Shown here piece after piece: positions 21,481 through 34,134 of a stretch of 64,000 nucleotides of DNA. Under the pieces are notes generated by a model, which saw only the letters and a list, made by a program, of their open reading frames with translations, was not told the DNA's origin and did no database searches. The DNA is taken from contig NC_083685.1 of NCBI RefSeq assembly GCF_033118175.1, positions 118,242,501-118,306,500 on the forward strand. Reading direction: 5' to 3'. Each line of letters begins with the position of its first letter. Position 1 is the first letter of the stretch. This stretch comes from Dama dama. Its lineage: Eukaryota > Chordata > Mammalia > Artiodactyla > Cervidae. A program made the position numbers and the translations under genes.

Positions 21481-22978
21481 CCTTTACAGCAAACAGATGA
21501 TAACTGGTTCAACTAACTGGGGGGAGGGAAAGAATCTGGCTAGCAACAAGGGTGTGCTTTCTATATAGAGACCAGCTTTCATTTAAGAGACTTGAAAAAG
21601 CTATGTAATAACCCAGAGAAAGTCTAATAATAAGTAAGGCATAGTCTACCTGAAATCAATATAATTTTATGGTCTTACAGCCTCTACAGATTCTTTCCCT
21701 GCATCATAATTCTCCTATAGCAAAAGAAAGTACATAAATACACTTACCATGCCACTGAGCTCAGACAAATCAGTCTTCTGTTATAATCCTAAATACAGAA
21801 GTTATCTATTATGGCCTAAATTAATCCCTGGCCTTTCTTCAATCAAAATGAGTAAGTCAATTACTGCAGAAGCATCAAAACTGCCAAACAAAGCAAAAAT
21901 TATAGACTTACTCTTCTGAACTAAGAATCGACAACACATTACCACTATGTAGAACAGATCTTTTAAATTATGTATTTTATTCATCACTTTCTTTAAACTT
22001 AACAAATATCTAATAAGCACTGTGGGTAGGCAAATACAAGTAAGAGCTAGTTCATAGCTACAGAGAGGAGTTCACAGTGCTATAAGGAAAACATCAATAC
22101 AACCAATGAATTTTAAGTCAATATAATAAATGATGCAATGGAGTATGCTAACGTATTCTAGGAATATAAGGGTGTTCTGTGTATTTCTATTTGCTCCTTC
22201 AGATCATTCTCCATCCTTTAATTAGCACATAGTATCCTAGGAGGCTGACATTTATGGACTATATTAACTGGCCTCGCTTACCCTTCACCTTCAAAGTGGG
22301 TTCAGTAAATGAGAAGCAACAGCAAGGGTCTCTCTGGGTTCCCATGACTACTCTCTCCCTTTCCCTTTCTTGCTCAAAGATGATGCAACTTCCTATCACT
22401 GCTAGTCCCAAGGTGCTGCACCATTCCTAGTTGGATTCCTTTAATCCTGCCCATTCATTCTAAGTAATCTCTTAAGGACATTCTCCTTCATCTTTTGTGA
22501 GAATGTTATCTGTCTCTATTAGGACCCTACCTGTTAGAGAGGGGCACCTAACTCAAACTGGGAAAGTCTGGGATGACTTCTCAGAGGAGATAATGCTTCA
22601 GCTGTCTTAAAAGCCTAGTAGACTGGGCAGAGCAACTAGGTTAGGATGAAAATATTGTAATTGTAATAGTGTCTCAGGAAACAGTACCATCAAAATTTGG
22701 GAGATATGAGAAAATGTGAAGAACAGGAAAAGAAGAGGAATTCAGAAGGTGGAATACAGGCATATGATGGAACACAGGCATGACGGGAAACAAGGCTAGA
22801 AGCAAATCATACAGAGTTCTCAGATGCAGGTATTTAACAGACCTGGTTTCTATAATAAGCAAATTCAAAACAGAAAGGTGAGCAGGGGTCAATGGCCTAT
22901 ACTTTAAAGGGACTTTAGACATGCAACCAAATACAATGTATAGACCTTTCCTGCATCCTAATTAGAACAAACCAATTA
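21481..22978. other. Unassigned intronic sequence
   Basis: No gene. Blocks near 22550-22850 (gcctagtagactgggcagag, gcaaatcatacagagttctc) look like an old interspersed repeat that I cannot name. Confidence 0.35.
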
Positions 22979-23186
22979 TTTCTGGTGGCTCAGATAGTCA
23001 AGAATCTGTCTGCAATGCAGAAGACCCAGGTTTGATCCTTGGGTCGGGAAGTTCCCCTGGAGAAGAAAATGGCAACCCACTCCAGTATTCTTACCCGGAG
23101 AATCCCTTGGACAGAGTAGCCTGGTGGGCTACATCCATGGGGTCACCAAGAGTCGGACACAACTGAGAGACTAACACACACACACT
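22979..23186 (+). mobile_element. Bov-tA SINE
   Basis: Head tttctggtggctcagatagt, B-box-like ggtttgatcct, BovA body, end gtcggacacaactgagagac followed by a CA tail. Confidence 0.88.
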
Positions 23187-23190
23187 TATT

Positions 23191-24066
23191 CAAAAGGCGG
23201 GGGAGGAGATGAGGAAAAGAATCAGAAATGCATCATTTCATAAGATGGATGAAGTTTTATTTTTAATTCATTCATGTGTCTATCAATAAATGTTTATTGA
23301 AAATATTTTATTTCAATTTCTCATTTTTATAAATTCAAGTGCTAAGAAAGCTTATTTTTATGAAAAAATTTTTTAATGACCAACTAGCAACTTGATCGAG
23401 TTCCTAAATTAAAGTGGTTGAAACTATATGACTTGTGAAAAGGTGTCACTCATTGGAGTCACTGCCTTCTCAACAACCTCATCAATATACCGACTTGTCT
23501 CTTAGGTGGCCTGGAAAGCCTCTTAACCCAGGATGATATCATTTGGGATGGTCAAGAGATGTGCCTTTCTTTTATAAAGAGAAAGGAAGAAAATATAAAA
23601 AAACTAATCAACTTTAGAATCTAAAAATTAGGCTTCCTTGAACTCCCTCAAAAATAACCACAGGCTTTCATTCTTTTATTTTACCCTCACTGCATGTACC
23701 ATTAACTCTAGCATTGACTGTTCAGTTACTTCATCCATCAAGTCTTGTCTCTGCTTGTTTACACTGCAGATTCCCTGAAAGCAAGATGAGGATCCAAACT
23801 CTTCCTGAAATCCCAAAACCTACCCCTAAGGGTAAGTAAGGTGCATGTAAGACTCTCAAAAATGATCACGGAATGAATACATAAATATTTCATCACCATT
23901 CCAAGTCCTCTCTCTAGTTAGAGAAAAAAGATTTAAGATAACTAAACTGGAAATCAGAAAAACTTGAAATAACATCACCAACCTATTTTAAAATAATAAA
24001 AAGAGTAGTTCACTACCTAAGTTTTCATATCTACCTAAATTTTAAAAATTTCAAACTAAGAAATAG
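23191..24066. other. Unassigned intronic sequence
   Basis: AT-rich, nothing recognised. Confidence 0.45.
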
Positions 24067-24288
24067 AAGGGACTGCCCTATAGCTCAGATGGTAAAGAAT
24101 CTGCCTGCAATGCAGGAGACCCAGGTTCAATTCCTGGGTCAGGAAGACCCCCTGGAGAAGGAAAGGCAACCCACTCCAGTATTCTTGCCTGGAGAATCCC
24201 GTGGACAGAGGAGCCTGGCAGGTCACATGTAGTCCATGGGGTTTCAGAGAGTTGGACATGACTAAGCAACTAACACACACATACACAT
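24067..24288 (+). mobile_element. Bov-tA SINE
   Basis: Head gggactgccctatagctcag, middle gaaaggcaacccactccagt, end gagagttggacatgactaag and a CA/TA tail. Confidence 0.9.
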
Positions 24289-24290
24289 AT

Positions 24291-25209
24291 ACAGGAAATA
24301 AAAAACTATAATGTATAAGGATTCATATTTCATTATGAAAGACCTTTGGTACAACCAGCCTTACCTCTATGGAACTTAAAAAGTTGTACCAATTGTTTCC
24401 TCAAAAAAATCTATTACTATTATCTTTGAAAGATTCAAGAAAAAAAATTTCATCAGATAAATATTTCACTTTCACTGGTTTAGAATATCTATAGTCAGGA
24501 TCTGAATAGCAATTAAATTAGATAACAAATGAGAACAAGTTAAACAAGTTAAAACTATAGAGCTCTGAAAAAATATTATCTTCCTAACACTGACAGACTT
24601 GTTACATATGTGAATTTCTTAGGTGACACTGCAAAAACAAATCTTTTGCATTGAATATCAGACTGATCTTCACTTTGTAGAGAAGTAAACTTTGCAGAGG
24701 ATGGTAAAAGATTACTATTCATTAAGTCAAATACTAACCTAAGTGAGTACTTCAGTCCTCTATAACGTAACATTGTCAAAATTTACTAAGGCACAGACAT
24801 CTGTTAATTCAGTAATAACATCACAAAGAGAGACTATTTGTTTCAAATGAAGTCCTCTTAAATCATGTAAGCATTTTTTTTTTCAATTTCACCATTCTTG
24901 AATTCACAAATATTTACCGAAGATACACTATGTATCAAGTACTGTGTCAGACATGGTATTTTGAATATATCAAATACCATTTTACTTTAAAAAAATCTTT
25001 TTCATGATTCTTCCTTTACAAAACTCAATTTTTAAAAAAGTTCTTTCAACCTTATTTATAGAATTAACTTCATATGATTCTGAATAACCAATCAATAAGT
25101 TTTCTACTTCACAAGAAAAAGTTAAAGCCTGAAGACATAAGATCATACAAAAATTAAAAAATGAATTAACTACCAATGTTTGCAATTCTAATATAACGAA
25201 AATAATTTG
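24291..25209. other. Unassigned AT-rich intronic sequence
   Basis: Nothing recognised on either strand. Confidence 0.45.
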
Positions 25210-25210
25210 G

Positions 25211-25436
25211 GGGGCTTCCCAGGTGGTGCCAGTGGAAAAGAACCCACCTGCCAATGAAAGAGGTGTTAAGAGCCGCAGGTTCGATCCCTGGGTCAGAAGA
25301 TCCCCTGGAAGAAGGCATGGCAACCCACTCCAGTATTCTTGCCTGGGGAATCCAGGACAGACGAGCCTGGAGGGCTATAGTCCACGGGGTCGCAAAGAGT
25401 GGAACACGGCGGAAGCGACTTCGCACACATGCACGC
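25211..25436 (+). mobile_element. Bov-tA SINE
   Basis: Head gggcttcccaggtggtgcca, B-box-like ggttcgatccc, body with ggcatggcaacccactccag, end gcggaagcgacttcgcacac. Confidence 0.88.
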
Positions 25437-25722
25437 ATTCTTCCTATACATGTATTAATAACATACAGTTTATATAAGGAAGTTTATCCTAAAGCAAGGA
25501 TTTTCACTAGAAGCCAGCATCACCTTTGATAGTTTCTAATTCTCCAACTCTCTTTAAGAACTCTTATTTACAACTTTGAGTTTCAGTTTTACAAGTTTCT
25601 TTTACTCTCTGTTGATATCTACCTGTGCAGAAATATCTCCACCTACTGGCAAGAGATGAAACTACAGGCAATTTTTGAAAGTATCAGCAAAAAGTTATTG
25701 AAGATGATGTGGATGGAACCAA

Positions 25723-25775
25723 TTATATATATATATATAAATATAATTATATATATATTTTTTATATATAAAAAA
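25723..25775. repeat. (TA)n-rich tract
   Basis: Alternating TA/AT sequence able to form a cruciform, at the left edge of an L1 3' end. Confidence 0.8.
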
Positions 25776-25975
25776 TAGATAAACAGTAAGAACCTGCTGT
25801 ATAACACAGGGAACTCTACTCGATACTCTGTAATGACCTAAATGGGAAAAGAATCTTAAGAAGAGTGGATATATGTACACCTATAAATGACTCACTCTGC
25901 TGCACAGCAGAAAGTAACACAACATTGTAAATCAATTATACTCCAACAAGAATTAATTAAAAACAAAATAAAACA
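25776..25975 (+). mobile_element. L1 3' UTR end
   Basis: Contains agtaagaacctgctgtataa, cagggaactctactcgatac and attgtaaatcaattatactc with an A-rich tail. Confidence 0.8.
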
Positions 25976-26049
25976 CACTATTTGCATTAAAATGTCAAAA
26001 TACATTAACATAATACTTGAATACAGCTTGAATAGTATTTTTCACATAC

Positions 26050-26245
26050 ATTATTTCTTATCTAGCAGGATCCTAAAATAAATAACACTGTCATTTTAAA
26101 CGTGTATTTATAACTAAAAAGCATAGGCACCAAGAGAATAAGTGATTTGCTCAAAGATACAAAGTTTATCAGTGGCGTAACTAAGATCTGAACCCAAATT
26201 TCCTAGCTCCAAGCTCTATACTTTGCACAACATCCCAACTGCCTC
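26050..26245 (+). mobile_element. MIR SINE, degenerate
   Basis: gagaataagtgatttgctca, gtggcgtaactaagatctga and acccaaatttcctagctcca follow MIR order. Confidence 0.65.
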
Positions 26246-26349
26246 CAACAGTAACAGTAAATAGGTCCATGTTGCAAATGTCTGCTTTACGACAGTTTCC
26301 AGGAATACATTGTGGTCAAATTAAAAACTCTGCTCAGATTTTAATAAAA

Positions 26350-27395
26350 TTTTCTTCCATATTCAGATGGCCAAGAGGCACATGAAAAGATGCTTAACAT
26401 CGCTAATTATTAGAGAAATGCAAATCAAAACTACAATGAGATACCACCCTCATAACAGTCAGAACAGTCATCATTAAAAACTTTACAAACAAATGCTGGA
26501 GAGGATGTGGAGAAGAGAGAATCCTCCTACGCCACTTGTAGGAATGTGAATTGGTACGGTCACTATGGAAAACAGTACAAAGCTTCCCCAGAAAGCTAAA
26601 AATAAAATTACCACATGAGGGCTTCCCTGGTACCTCAGCACTAAAGAATCCGCCTGCCAGTGCAGGAGACACAGGTTTGATCCCTGATCCCGGAAGATCC
26701 CGCATGCCACAGAGCAACTAAGCCCATGTGCCACAACTACTGAGTCTTTTAAAAACTCAGCACAGCCAATAAATAAATAAAATTATACAATTACCGTATG
26801 ATCCAGCAATCCCATTTTCTTGGGCATACAGCCAGTTACAACCCTAATCCAAAAAGATACACACACTCACTCCAATGTTCATAGCAGTGCTCTTCACAGT
26901 AGTCAATACACAGAAATAATCTAAATATCTATCAACAGATGAATGGATAAAGAAGATGTGGTACATATATACAGTTGACTACAACTCAGCCATTAAAATA
27001 GAATGAAATAATGCCATTTGCAGCCACATGGATGGACCTAGAGATTATCAGTAAAGACAAATACCATATCACTCACTTGTGGAATCTAAAATATGATACA
27101 AGTGAACCTAATCTACCAAACAGAAACAGGCACACAGTTGCCAGGGGGGGAGGGGGCTGAGGGAGGGAAGGAGTGGGAAGTTGGAGTTAGCAGATGTATT
27201 GAATGAATAAACAAGGTCCAACTGTATAACACAGTCATAACTCTGTATATGACAAGCCACAATGAAAAGAACAGGGGAGAAAAGAATATATACACACACA
27301 CAAATATATATATATAAAACAGAATCACTTTGCTGTAGAGCAGAAATTAACATGACAAATCAACTATACTGCAATAAAAAATTTTTTGTCTTATA
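26350..27395 (+). mobile_element. L1 ORF2 3' end and 3' UTR, split by a CHR-2
   Basis: Classic order: agaggcacatgaaaagatgc, ggagaggatgtggagaagag, tatgatccagcaatcccatt, agcagtgctcttcacagtag, gatgaatggataaagaagat, then a 3' UTR with aaatcaactatactgcaata and an A-rich tail near 27375-27390. Confidence 0.88.
26619..26788 (+). mobile_element. CHR-2 SINE nested in L1, with target duplication
   Basis: Head gggcttccctggtacctcag, end agcacagccaataaataaat. The flanks AATTACCACATGA (26606-26618) and AATTACCGTATGA (26789-26801) are a 13-bp duplication with two mismatches, meaning an old insertion. Confidence 0.88.
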
Positions 27396-27894
27396 GAAAA
27401 ATGCTCATAGAATAAGTTTTAAAAAAATGTAATTCAACTCACATTTAACAAAACAATTATAATTATATCCTTTCTTTGCTACTGCCACATTTTAGACATA
27501 TTTATCTTTTATCCCACCTTTTTCCAAAAATTATTTGAAGGGACTAGGAGCTGTAAATAGCAAACTTTATTAAGTCATGCTTATTGTTATTTACTTTCAT
27601 CAGTAAGAGACAAAAATAATAAACTTCTTAAAGATTCATAATAGAATTTTAAAAAGAAAAACAGTGAGCCTAACCTAGGTTTGTTCTGATTTCTTAATAC
27701 TTCCATTCATGGTATTACAGAATTTAAAAAATTAATGTCTGACACATGTCAAGAAACTGACAAGTATTTGTTGACTAAATAAATGAAATAATGGCTCCAG
27801 ACCATTACAAGATTCTAAATCATTATGGGATCCTACATTGAAGACTCAATTATGCTTATTAAACTCTTTTCAAGATGTTTGCAAAAAGTTTAAT
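27396..27894. other. Unassigned AT-rich intronic sequence
   Basis: Nothing recognised. Confidence 0.45.
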
Positions 27895-28202
27895 CAATGT
27901 GTGAAATCAGAAGACTTATGTTAAAGCTACAGTAATAAGAAAGTGTTAATTATAAACAATAAACTTACAAAGAAAAGAATGCTAGATAAAAGGAACAGAA
28001 CAGAGTCCAGGAAGAGAACATATATGTTGTCAACTGATTTTTAGCCAAGGTGCCAAGACAATTCAATGGAGGAAACAAAAGCATTTTAACAACTGGTGCG
28101 AGGAAAATCGGCTATCCATGAGAAAAAAGAAAAAGAACTTGACCCTTACTTATCACAGCAAATTAAAAAATGAACTTTAGGAAGGTCCTAGACCAAAATG
28201 TA

Positions 28203-28475
28203 GGGAGAAGGCAATGGCAACCCACTCCAGTACTCTTGCCTGGAAAATCCCATGAACGGAGGAGCCTGGTAGGCTGCAGTCCATGAGGTTGCTAGGAGTC
28301 GGACACGACTGAGCGACTTCACCTTCCCTTTTCACTTTCATGCATTGGAGAAGGAAATGGCAACCCACTCCAGTGTTCTTGCCTGGAGAATCCCAGGGAC
28401 GGGGGAGCCTGGTGGGCTGCCGCCTATGGGGTCGCACAGGGTTGGACACAACTGAAGCGACTTAGCAGCAGCAAC
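28203..28475 (+). mobile_element. Bov-A2 SINE (dimeric), with target duplication
   Basis: Two BovA units in tandem, each starting gagaaggcaatgg or gagaaggaaatgg and ending gtcggacacgactgagcgac or ttggacacaactgaagcgac. The 13-bp direct repeat AGACCAAAATGTA (28190-28202 and 28476-28488) is perfect, so this is a fairly young insertion. Confidence 0.95.
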
Positions 28476-29225
28476 AGACCAAAATGTAAGAGCTAATATA
28501 AATATAGCAGAAGAAAACACAGAAAATCTTTCGAACTGTGGATTAGGAAAAGATTTCTTATATTCAACATAAAAAGCATAAACCATAAAGAAAAAAACTG
28601 ATGAATAGGGCTTATTCAAAATTCAAAACTTCTGCTCTTTGAGACACTATTAAGGGGAGGAAAAAGCCACATACATATTAGGAGAAAATATCTGCAAAAC
28701 ACTTATCTGATAAAGAACCTATATCCAGAATACAAAAAGAATTCTCAAAACTCAGTAAGAAACAATCCAATTTTAAAACTACGAGCAAAAGATTTGAAAA
28801 GATATTCACCAAAGATACACAGATGACAAATAAATCTATTAAAAGATGCCTAACACTGTAGGTCAGTAAAGGAATTAAAACTAAAACTATACTTAAGTTA
28901 TCTCTACACATCAATTAGAATGGCTAAAATCAAAGACTGACAACAGCAAGTGCTAAAGTTCTGGCCAGGGTTGGGAGCAACTGGAACTCTCAGACGTTTC
29001 TGGTAGAAAAACAAAAATGGTACAACTTTAAAAAACAGTTTAGCAGTTTGATGTTTAAGTTAAATACATACCTACCATATGATCCAACAATCCTAAATAT
29101 TTACCCAAGAGAAATAAAAACATGATCAGAAAGAGAAGTGTACACAAATTTCCTTTATGATGGCTTTACTTATGATGGCAAAAAACTGGAAACCGATGTC
29201 TGGATATTTGTGAATGCATATGTTC

Positions 29226-29492
29226 TTTGGAAGGACTGATGTTGAAGCTGAAACTCCAATACTTTGGCCACCTGATGCGAAGAGCTGACTCACTGGAAAA
29301 GAACCTGATGCTGGGAAAGATTGAGGGCAAGAGGAGAAGGGGACGACAGAGGATGAGATGGTTGGATGGCATCATCGACTCGATGGACATGGGTTTGGGG
29401 GGATTCCGGGGGATGGTGATGGACAGGGAGGCCTGGTGTGCTGCGGTTCATGGGGTCACACAGTCGGACACGACTGAGTGACTGAACTGAAA
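29226..29492 (+). mobile_element. BovB 3' end, 5' truncated
   Basis: Starts ctttggaaggactgatgttg and runs to gtcggacacgactgagtgac. It holds the BovB C-terminal block LKLQYFGHLMRRADSLEK in one frame. Confidence 0.92.
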
Positions 29493-30069
29493 TAAAATGG
29501 GGTATGTGTGCACAATGCAAAATTTTTCTGGAATAAAAGGAACAAACAACTGATACACAACTTGGATGGACCTCAAAAGCACTACACTAAGTGACAGAAG
29601 CCTGACTCAGAACACTACAGACTGTTTGGTTCCATTCACACAAAACTGGAGGAGAGGCGAAACCACAGCCCCAGAAAGGGAAGCAGCGGCTATCAAGGAC
29701 TGGGGATGGTAGGAGACTGGCTGTGAAAGGGCAGGAGGAAACTTTTGGGGAAGAAAGAAATGAGATTTGTGCAATCATTGATGTAGGAATTCCTACCTAA
29801 AATCAGCATTTATTTTAAAACTAAGTTTTATGTCTGCTGTGGATTTTTAATAAGAAACCAGACCAAACTGCCAAACTTAAGACACATGCTGAAATTTCTA
29901 AATTCTTATCAAATGCAATTTTTAAAAGTCAATGCCTTTAGAAGTGATTCTAAAATAACTAATATAAAATTCTTCACTTTGTTCAATTCATTATATATTA
30001 GTGCAAAACTCCAAACGAAAAGAAAAAAAATTTAGTGTTAACACTCAACTGTAAAAAATGCCATATACT

Positions 30070-30204
30070 CGGGATTTCCCTAGTGGTCCAGGGGCTAAGA
30101 TTCCATGCTCCCAATGCAGGGGGTCCGTGTTTGATCCTTGGTCAGGGAACTAGATACCACATGTTACAACCAAGACCTGGTACAACCAATTAAATATTTT
30201 TTTT
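30070..30204 (+). mobile_element. CHR-2 SINE with target duplication
   Basis: Head cgggatttccctagtggtcc, middle gtttgatccttggtcaggga. The flanks AATGCCATATACT (30057-30069) and AATGCCAAATACT (30205-30217) differ at one base. Confidence 0.92.
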
Positions 30205-30599
30205 AATGCCAAATACTGATATCTGGAAAACTAGCACTAGTGAAATATTAGTAGGCTCAGTGTTCAGCAAAGTCACTCTAATCAAGCAAAGATAGATATG
30301 ACTACAATCCTAAATACAAACCAATAACTAAGGTTAGAAAACACAATGACTATGCCACAAATATAGATTAGCTGGAATTACATTAAAACATAGGAAGAAA
30401 ACTATTAAGCTAGTCTAGGCAATATAAACAAAAGTTCAAATAAACATAAAAACACTGCAAGTTTCTAGGTGGAAAAATGAAATACACTTAAATGCCTCCT
30501 TTTCCCAAATTAATGGATTCTAATTACAATCAATGAATTTGTTTTTAAATTTAACCATTTAATTGGAGTTAACTTGGAAGAGCAAATAAAAAGAGCAAA

Positions 30600-31460
30600 A
30601 ATATTTTTCTGGTACAATGAGAATATTAAACTAAATTATAAGCTATAATAATGAAAAGAGTATGGCACTGAACAAGAGCTCACCTATTGTAACTAACGTA
30701 TTAACATAACAAAAAGGTAATCACATCACTATGGAAAGGAAGAATTGGTTAACAAACAATGATGAGATGACTGAATAACAATTTGGGGGGGGCAATATCT
30801 TCCTAAATCATTTTTAAAAACATTAAAATAAAACGTACTTAATATTTACTAAGCCTCTTGAAGAAAAGGGCTTCCATAAGTATAAAAGACAGAAAGAACA
30901 AAGGGAAAGTTGGACAGATTTGATTCCTTAAGTAACAAATTTATTCAAAATCACTTTTCTTCCAAAAATGATCAAAATTAAAAGTCAAATAACAGACTAG
31001 GGAAAATGTCTGTAACAAGTATGACAACAGATTAATACCTTTTCTAATTCTCAAGCAGATCACCCAAGAAAAACACAAAGAGCCTAACCGATATCTAGGA
31101 CAAGACCAAGTCAACAAAGAGAAATAATTAGTTGACAGGAAAATACTCAACTTCACAAGAAACTGTTAAATACTCTTTGTCATGAACTTAGCAAACATTT
31201 AAAAAAAACAAGAGCCAATTCTTGTAAAAGAATATTAAGAGGGATATACTTATTCAATGCCGCTCTAAACAGGCACAATTCTTTTAGGAAATAGCCTTAG
31301 GAAAAAAATTCATCAAGAACCTAAAAAGATCCACACCCTTTAATCCAATAGCACTCTATGGAAATATTCTAAGAAAACAACCCTTTAAAAAAATTTATCT
31401 ACACCAAGATGTTTACAGCAACTATCTATAGAAACAAAATTTAGAAATAAAAGTTAAAAC
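30600..31460 (+). mobile_element. Old L1 ORF2 fragment
   Basis: Blocks such as ataatgaaaagagtatggca and atgtttacagcaactatcta fit a strongly diverged L1 ORF2. From 30218 to 30600 nothing is recognised. Confidence 0.5.
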
Positions 31461-31589
31461 AAGAAAAAAAACATGAACAACGGTGATTGTATAGCATTCT
31501 CTTAACTGGTTATCCTAAAATCAGTCTTCACAGTTTCCATTCCAGTCCATCCATATTGCCTGAAGATTAAAGTTTCTAAACATCGAATG

Positions 31590-31760
31590 TATCGAAGCTT
31601 AAAATCCTTCAATGGTTCCCACCACTGTAAAAAATTAAAAAAATCAAACTTCTTGGCAAAATTTCTATATAACAAGGTCCTAAAATGGGTTGGTCCTATC
31701 TACAGCCTCATCTCTTGCCACTCACACCCAGTGAAATGGCCATAAAGAACACATGTAAAA
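31590..31760 (+). mobile_element. L2 fragment
   Basis: aatccttcaatggttcccac, then a cagcctcatctcttgccact-type block, is the L2 3' region. The adjoining 31760-32104 holds only vague old-repeat sequence. Confidence 0.5.
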
Positions 31761-32104
31761 ATACACAGAATTACTTCTCTGTCTCCAGCATTCGTTCAAA
31801 ATAAAATGCCAGAAAGCTCTCAATCCATGTTGAAACAGGATTCTGCCTTCATATGAGTTTACAGCATTAACAACACTCACTAAGCATAGATCACTTGAGA
31901 CAACTCACTGCCTTCTGTGAGTTAGGTCTGATGCTAGAAGAAGACTCTTAGTCACAGAGGAAAGGTCAACACCAGTCAAGGAGAAATTTAAGGACAAGGG
32001 TACCTTGAGTTGAGCCTTAAAAGATGAGCAAGGATTTCGAGGGACAAGGGTAAGTCAAAATAAATGAAACGGTTTTATTTTCTACACAAGATCTTAGAAG
32101 TTTG

Positions 32105-32255
32105 TAACAGACAACTTGGGCTCGGACATGTACTTAACCTCTCCAAGTTTCTCCTACCTCTTGTAGTATGAGAATTAAAAGTAATAATAGATGTAAACTT
32201 AATATGGTATGTGGCGCTTAATAAGCATTCAATACATGTCCCTTATATAGAAACA
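32105..32255 (-). mobile_element. MIR SINE, antisense
   Basis: cttaacctctccaagtttct, then gagaattaaaagtaataata, then gtggcgcttaataagcattc match the complement of MIR. Confidence 0.6.
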
Positions 32256-32489
32256 CATAACAATGCTGATTACAACAATATATTTCAAAGGTTTAGCATT
32301 CTTAGAACAAACAAAATACCAATAAACAAAAATGAGAGCGAAGAGAAAAAGCTACAAGAACAGGGTTAAACATGCTTAACATGTTTAACAACATACAGCC
32401 AGAATCAAACAGTTCTCCCCACACACTATGATGACATCCTCATACTACACATCACAACAGCACAATAACATATTCATAATGATCGCTGT

Positions 32490-32695
32490 TACTGTTCCAT
32501 TGCTAAGTCATGTCTGACTCTTTTGCAACTCCATGGACTGTAGCCCGCCAGGATCCTCTGTCGATGGGATTTCCCAGGCAAGAATACTGGAATTGGTTGC
32601 CATTTCCCTCCTCCAGGGGATTGTCCTGACCCAGGGATCGAACCCATATCTCCTGCATGGCAGGTGGATTCTTTACCACTGAGCCACCTGGCAGA
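32490..32695 (-). mobile_element. Bov-tA SINE, antisense
   Basis: From gttccattgctaagtcatgt to accactgagccacctggcag, with gcaagaatactggaattggt in the body. Confidence 0.9.
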
Positions 32696-33319
32696 GAATC
32701 ATAAATAAAACATTGAGTTCTGTTAAGGACAGACTATTCGAAGAGAAAGGCATAGTACATCTCTGAAAGCCTTCAAAATGTTGGAAGATACCAAAAATGG
32801 CTAAAATAAAGACCTTGCAGGGCTAAAGCATGGACTTTCATTTACCTTGAAAATGGAACTAATATGCTATTTAGCATATACTAAATATGCTAAATTATAT
32901 GCTAAATAAATGTCGGTATGTTGTGATAGTTACAGTTCAACCAATAAGCAAAAAGCAGAGTCCATGTTTAAATACACACACACACACATCCACACTTTAG
33001 TCACCAATGAAAACCTAACTACATTAAGCACCAAGGCAGTTTCAGTCCCTGCCTGAAGGTTAGGCTAGAAGAGATAAACTTAAGAGAAAAGGAAGGAGCT
33101 AAGTCACACTGGCTTCATCCTCAGACACCAAGGGGAAAAAAAAAATGAATTGGGGACATTCAAATTACTAACACCCATTGAACAAATCATTATGGTGTAC
33201 AGGCACATTCCCACTTAGAAAACTATGGGAATCAAGTTGTAATTTTTAAAATTTTTGAATCAACAAAGTATGCAATAAGACAATACTAAGATACCAGCAT
33301 ATGTGAAATGAGACTTTTT
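32696..33319. other. Unassigned sequence with small AT palindromes
   Basis: Around 32860-32910 the motif atgctaaat/atttagcat recurs in both directions. A short CA repeat lies at about 32975-32988. Confidence 0.45.
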
Positions 33320-33335
33320 AAAAGTTAATTTTGCT

Positions 33336-34118
33336 GGAGAGGGTGTGGAGAAAAGGGAACCCTCTTACACTGTTGGTGGGAATGCAAACTAGTACAGCCG
33401 CTATGGAGAACAGTGTGGAGATTTCTTAAAAAACTGGAATTAGAACTGCCATATGACCCAGCAATCCCACTTCTGGGCATACACACCGAGGAAACCAGAT
33501 CTGAAAGAGACACGTGCACCCCAATGTTCATCGCAGCACTGTTTACAATAGCCAGGACATGGAAGCAACCTAGATGCCCATCAGCAGACGAATGGATAAG
33601 GAAGCTGTGGTACATATACACCATGGAATATTACTCAGCCATTAGAAAGAATTCAATTGAATCAGTTCTAATGAGACTGATGAAACTGGAGCCCATTATG
33701 TGAAGTAAGCCAGAAAGATAAAGACCAATACAGTATACTAATGCATACATATGGAATTTAGAAAGATGGTAACAATAACCCTATATGCAAAACAGAAAAA
33801 GAGACACAGATGTACATAACAGAATTTTGGACTCTGTGGGAGAAGGCGAGGGTGGGATGTTTCGAGAGAACAGCATCGAAACATGTATATTATCTAGGAT
33901 TAAACAGATCACCAGCCCAAGCTGGATGCATGAGACAAGTGCTCGGGCCTGGTGCACTGGGAAGACCCAGAGGAATCGGGTGGAGAGGGAGGTGGGAGGG
34001 GGGATCGGGATGGGGAATACATGTAAATCCACGGCTGACTCATGTCAATGTATGACAAAAACCACTACAATATTGTAAAGTAATTAGCCTCCAACTAATA
34101 AAAATAAATGAAGAAAAA
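33336..34118 (+). mobile_element. Young ruminant L1, 5' truncated, with 16-bp target duplication
   Basis: Starts inside ORF2 (ggagagggtgtggagaaaag). A 33413-33703 frame still reads as the C-terminal end of L1 ORF2 protein (PYDPAIPLLGI, IYTMEYYSAIRKN). The bovine L1 3' UTR follows (atcaccagcccaagctggat, ggtgggaggggggatcggga) and ends in an A-rich tail. The perfect duplication AAAAGTTAATTTTGCT (33320-33335 and 34119-34134) and low decay say it is recent. It lies antisense to SMURF2. Confidence 0.95.
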
Positions 34119-34134
34119 AAAAGTTAATTTTGCT

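Larger units (their letters stand above)
27895..29810 (+). mobile_element. Old L1 ORF2/3' region, about 1.4 kb, split by Bov-A2 and BovB
   Basis: L1 ORF2 blocks in order: gttaaagctacagtaataag, ttgtcaactgatttttagcc, aaaacttctgctctttgaga, cagaatacaaaaagaattct, taccatatgatccaacaatc, then a 3' part with cagcggctatcaaggactgg. Many frame breaks. Confidence 0.75.

Noticed and set aside
25723..25775. AT palindrome as an origin or regulatory element
   Set aside because: It is a simple TA repeat at the edge of an L1 3' end.
33785..34078. Open frames in both directions at about 33.8-34.1 kb
   Set aside because: They fall in the 3' UTR of the young L1.
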